Assembly: GCF_020622065.1 (NCBI RefSeq)
Contig: NZ_JAHRYQ010000001.1
Span: forward strand, 310,001 to 374,000
Length of the DNA: 64,000 bases
Origin: Geothrix sp.
GTDB lineage: Bacteria > Acidobacteriota > Holophagae > Holophagales > Holophagaceae
Direction: 5' to 3'
Below are positions 63,542 to 64,000 of this stretch, one piece after another. A program made the translations under genes and the position numbers. The notes under the pieces were generated by a model, which searched no databases, was not told the origin of the DNA, and was given only the letters and a program-made list of their open reading frames with translations. Every line of letters begins with the position of its first letter. Position 1 is the first letter of the stretch.

Positions 63542-64000
63542 ATGACGATGCTGACCCGACTGACCCTCTCCGCCGCGCTGGCGCTCAGTCCCTTGGGGCT
63601 CGCGGCCCAGGCGCATGATGCCCACGCGGCCCCCGCCGCCGAAAAACACGAAGCCCAGCCTGCCGGCCATGAGGCCCAGCCCGCCGGGCATGACGCCCAA
63701 CCCGCCCATCACGGGGCTCCCGAGGCTGGCCATGAAGCCGCTCCCGGACACGGCGACACCCACGGTGGGGCCCACCACGGCCCGGCCATGAAGCTCTTCG
63801 GCAAGGAATACGGCAACCTGGGCGCCTTCCTGGTCCAGCTGATGAACTTCGCCATCTATGGCGCCGCCCTGTTCTTCATGCTGAAGGGTGCCCTGTCGGT
63901 CATGTTCAAGTCCCGCAAGGAAGAGCTGGAGACGCTGCTCGCCCAGGCGGCGAAGGACAAGGCCGAGGGCGAGGCCCAGATGAAGGACATGGAAGCGAAG
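63542..64000 (+). CDS. Second ATP synthase b-type subunit with signal peptide and His-rich segment (3' end outside window)
   Basis: 153 codons are visible from the ATG three bases after the previous stop. The N-terminus (MTMLTRLTLSAALALSPLGL then AAQA) reads as a signal peptide. Residues about 24-80 are rich in His, Ala, Gly and Pro with recurring HEAQPAGH-type units. Then comes the b-like membrane helix (FLVQLMNFAIYGAALFFML) and MFKSRKEELETLL, typical of b subunits before the stalk helix. The N-terminal extension is not part of ordinary b subunits. The gene runs off the end of the window. Confidence 0.8.
   Translation, partial: MTMLTRLTLSAALALSPLGLAAQAHDAHAAPAAEKHEAQPAGHEAQPAGHDAQPAHHGAPEAGHEAAPGHGDTHGGAHHGPAMKLFGKEYGNLGAFLVQLMNFAIYGAALFFMLKGALSVMFKSRKEELETLLAQAAKDKAEGEAQMKDMEAK

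Overview
The window is a GC-rich (roughly two thirds G+C) stretch of bacterial chromosome with tightly packed genes, many 4-base start/stop overlaps and no mobile element or CRISPR array. The gene content suggests a Gram-negative acidobacterium of the Holophaga/Geothrix type: secreted M13, M16, M4 and tricorn-like peptidases, S-box (SAM-I) riboswitches, split b subunits of ATP synthase, and outer-membrane proteins of TonB and TPR-barrel type. The taxonomic assignment is an inference from gene content; no rRNA is present to confirm it.

Layout. 1-1.8 kb: the 3' end of an unidentified gene, a broken duplicate of the hpd tail, and hpd (tyrosine catabolism). 1.8-7.0 kb: the minus-strand rimP-nusA-infB translation/transcription operon, with a good promoter and an intrinsic-terminator hairpin in its leader. 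7.0-7.2 kb: a tandem structured repeat, then folD. 8.2-15.1 kb: a signalling block consisting of a frameshifted TonB-dependent receptor, divergent from a YfiR-like protein, a CHASE8-type hybrid kinase, a lone receiver and a receiver-kinase. 15.1-31.9 kb: mixed housekeeping and peptidase genes, including an RluA-type pseudouridine synthase with a long 22-residue repeat tail.

31.9-42.4 kb is a methionine regulon. One SAM riboswitch with a terminator precedes metY-metA-aspartokinase. A second, near-identical SAM riboswitch without an obvious terminator precedes a homocysteine methyltransferase/methylene-THF reductase fusion, a 2Fe-2S ferredoxin and metH. Residue E111 in MetA predicts an O-acetylhomoserine route, matching MetY.

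42.4-50.7 kb is a divergent exopolysaccharide-like locus. The minus strand carries a receiver protein, a membrane-anchored HEAT-repeat protein and a processive GT2 synthase. The plus strand carries a NodB deacetylase, a TPR/clan-A-like glycosidase fusion and a TPR/beta-barrel exporter. The parts parallel PgaABC, but the HEAT protein and the receiver are not part of that system. It is the best candidate here for an undescribed system.

50.7-64 kb: an orphan E1-beta with a cysteine-synthase-like enzyme, an amidohydrolase, a coiled-coil/HTH protein, recN, a thermolysin-like M4 protease preceded by a strikingly AT-rich regulatory island, a second amidohydrolase, der, an NTF2-like protein, tRNA-Asp and tRNA-Val, and the start of an atp operon. 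The second b subunit of that operon has an apparent signal peptide and a His-rich segment.
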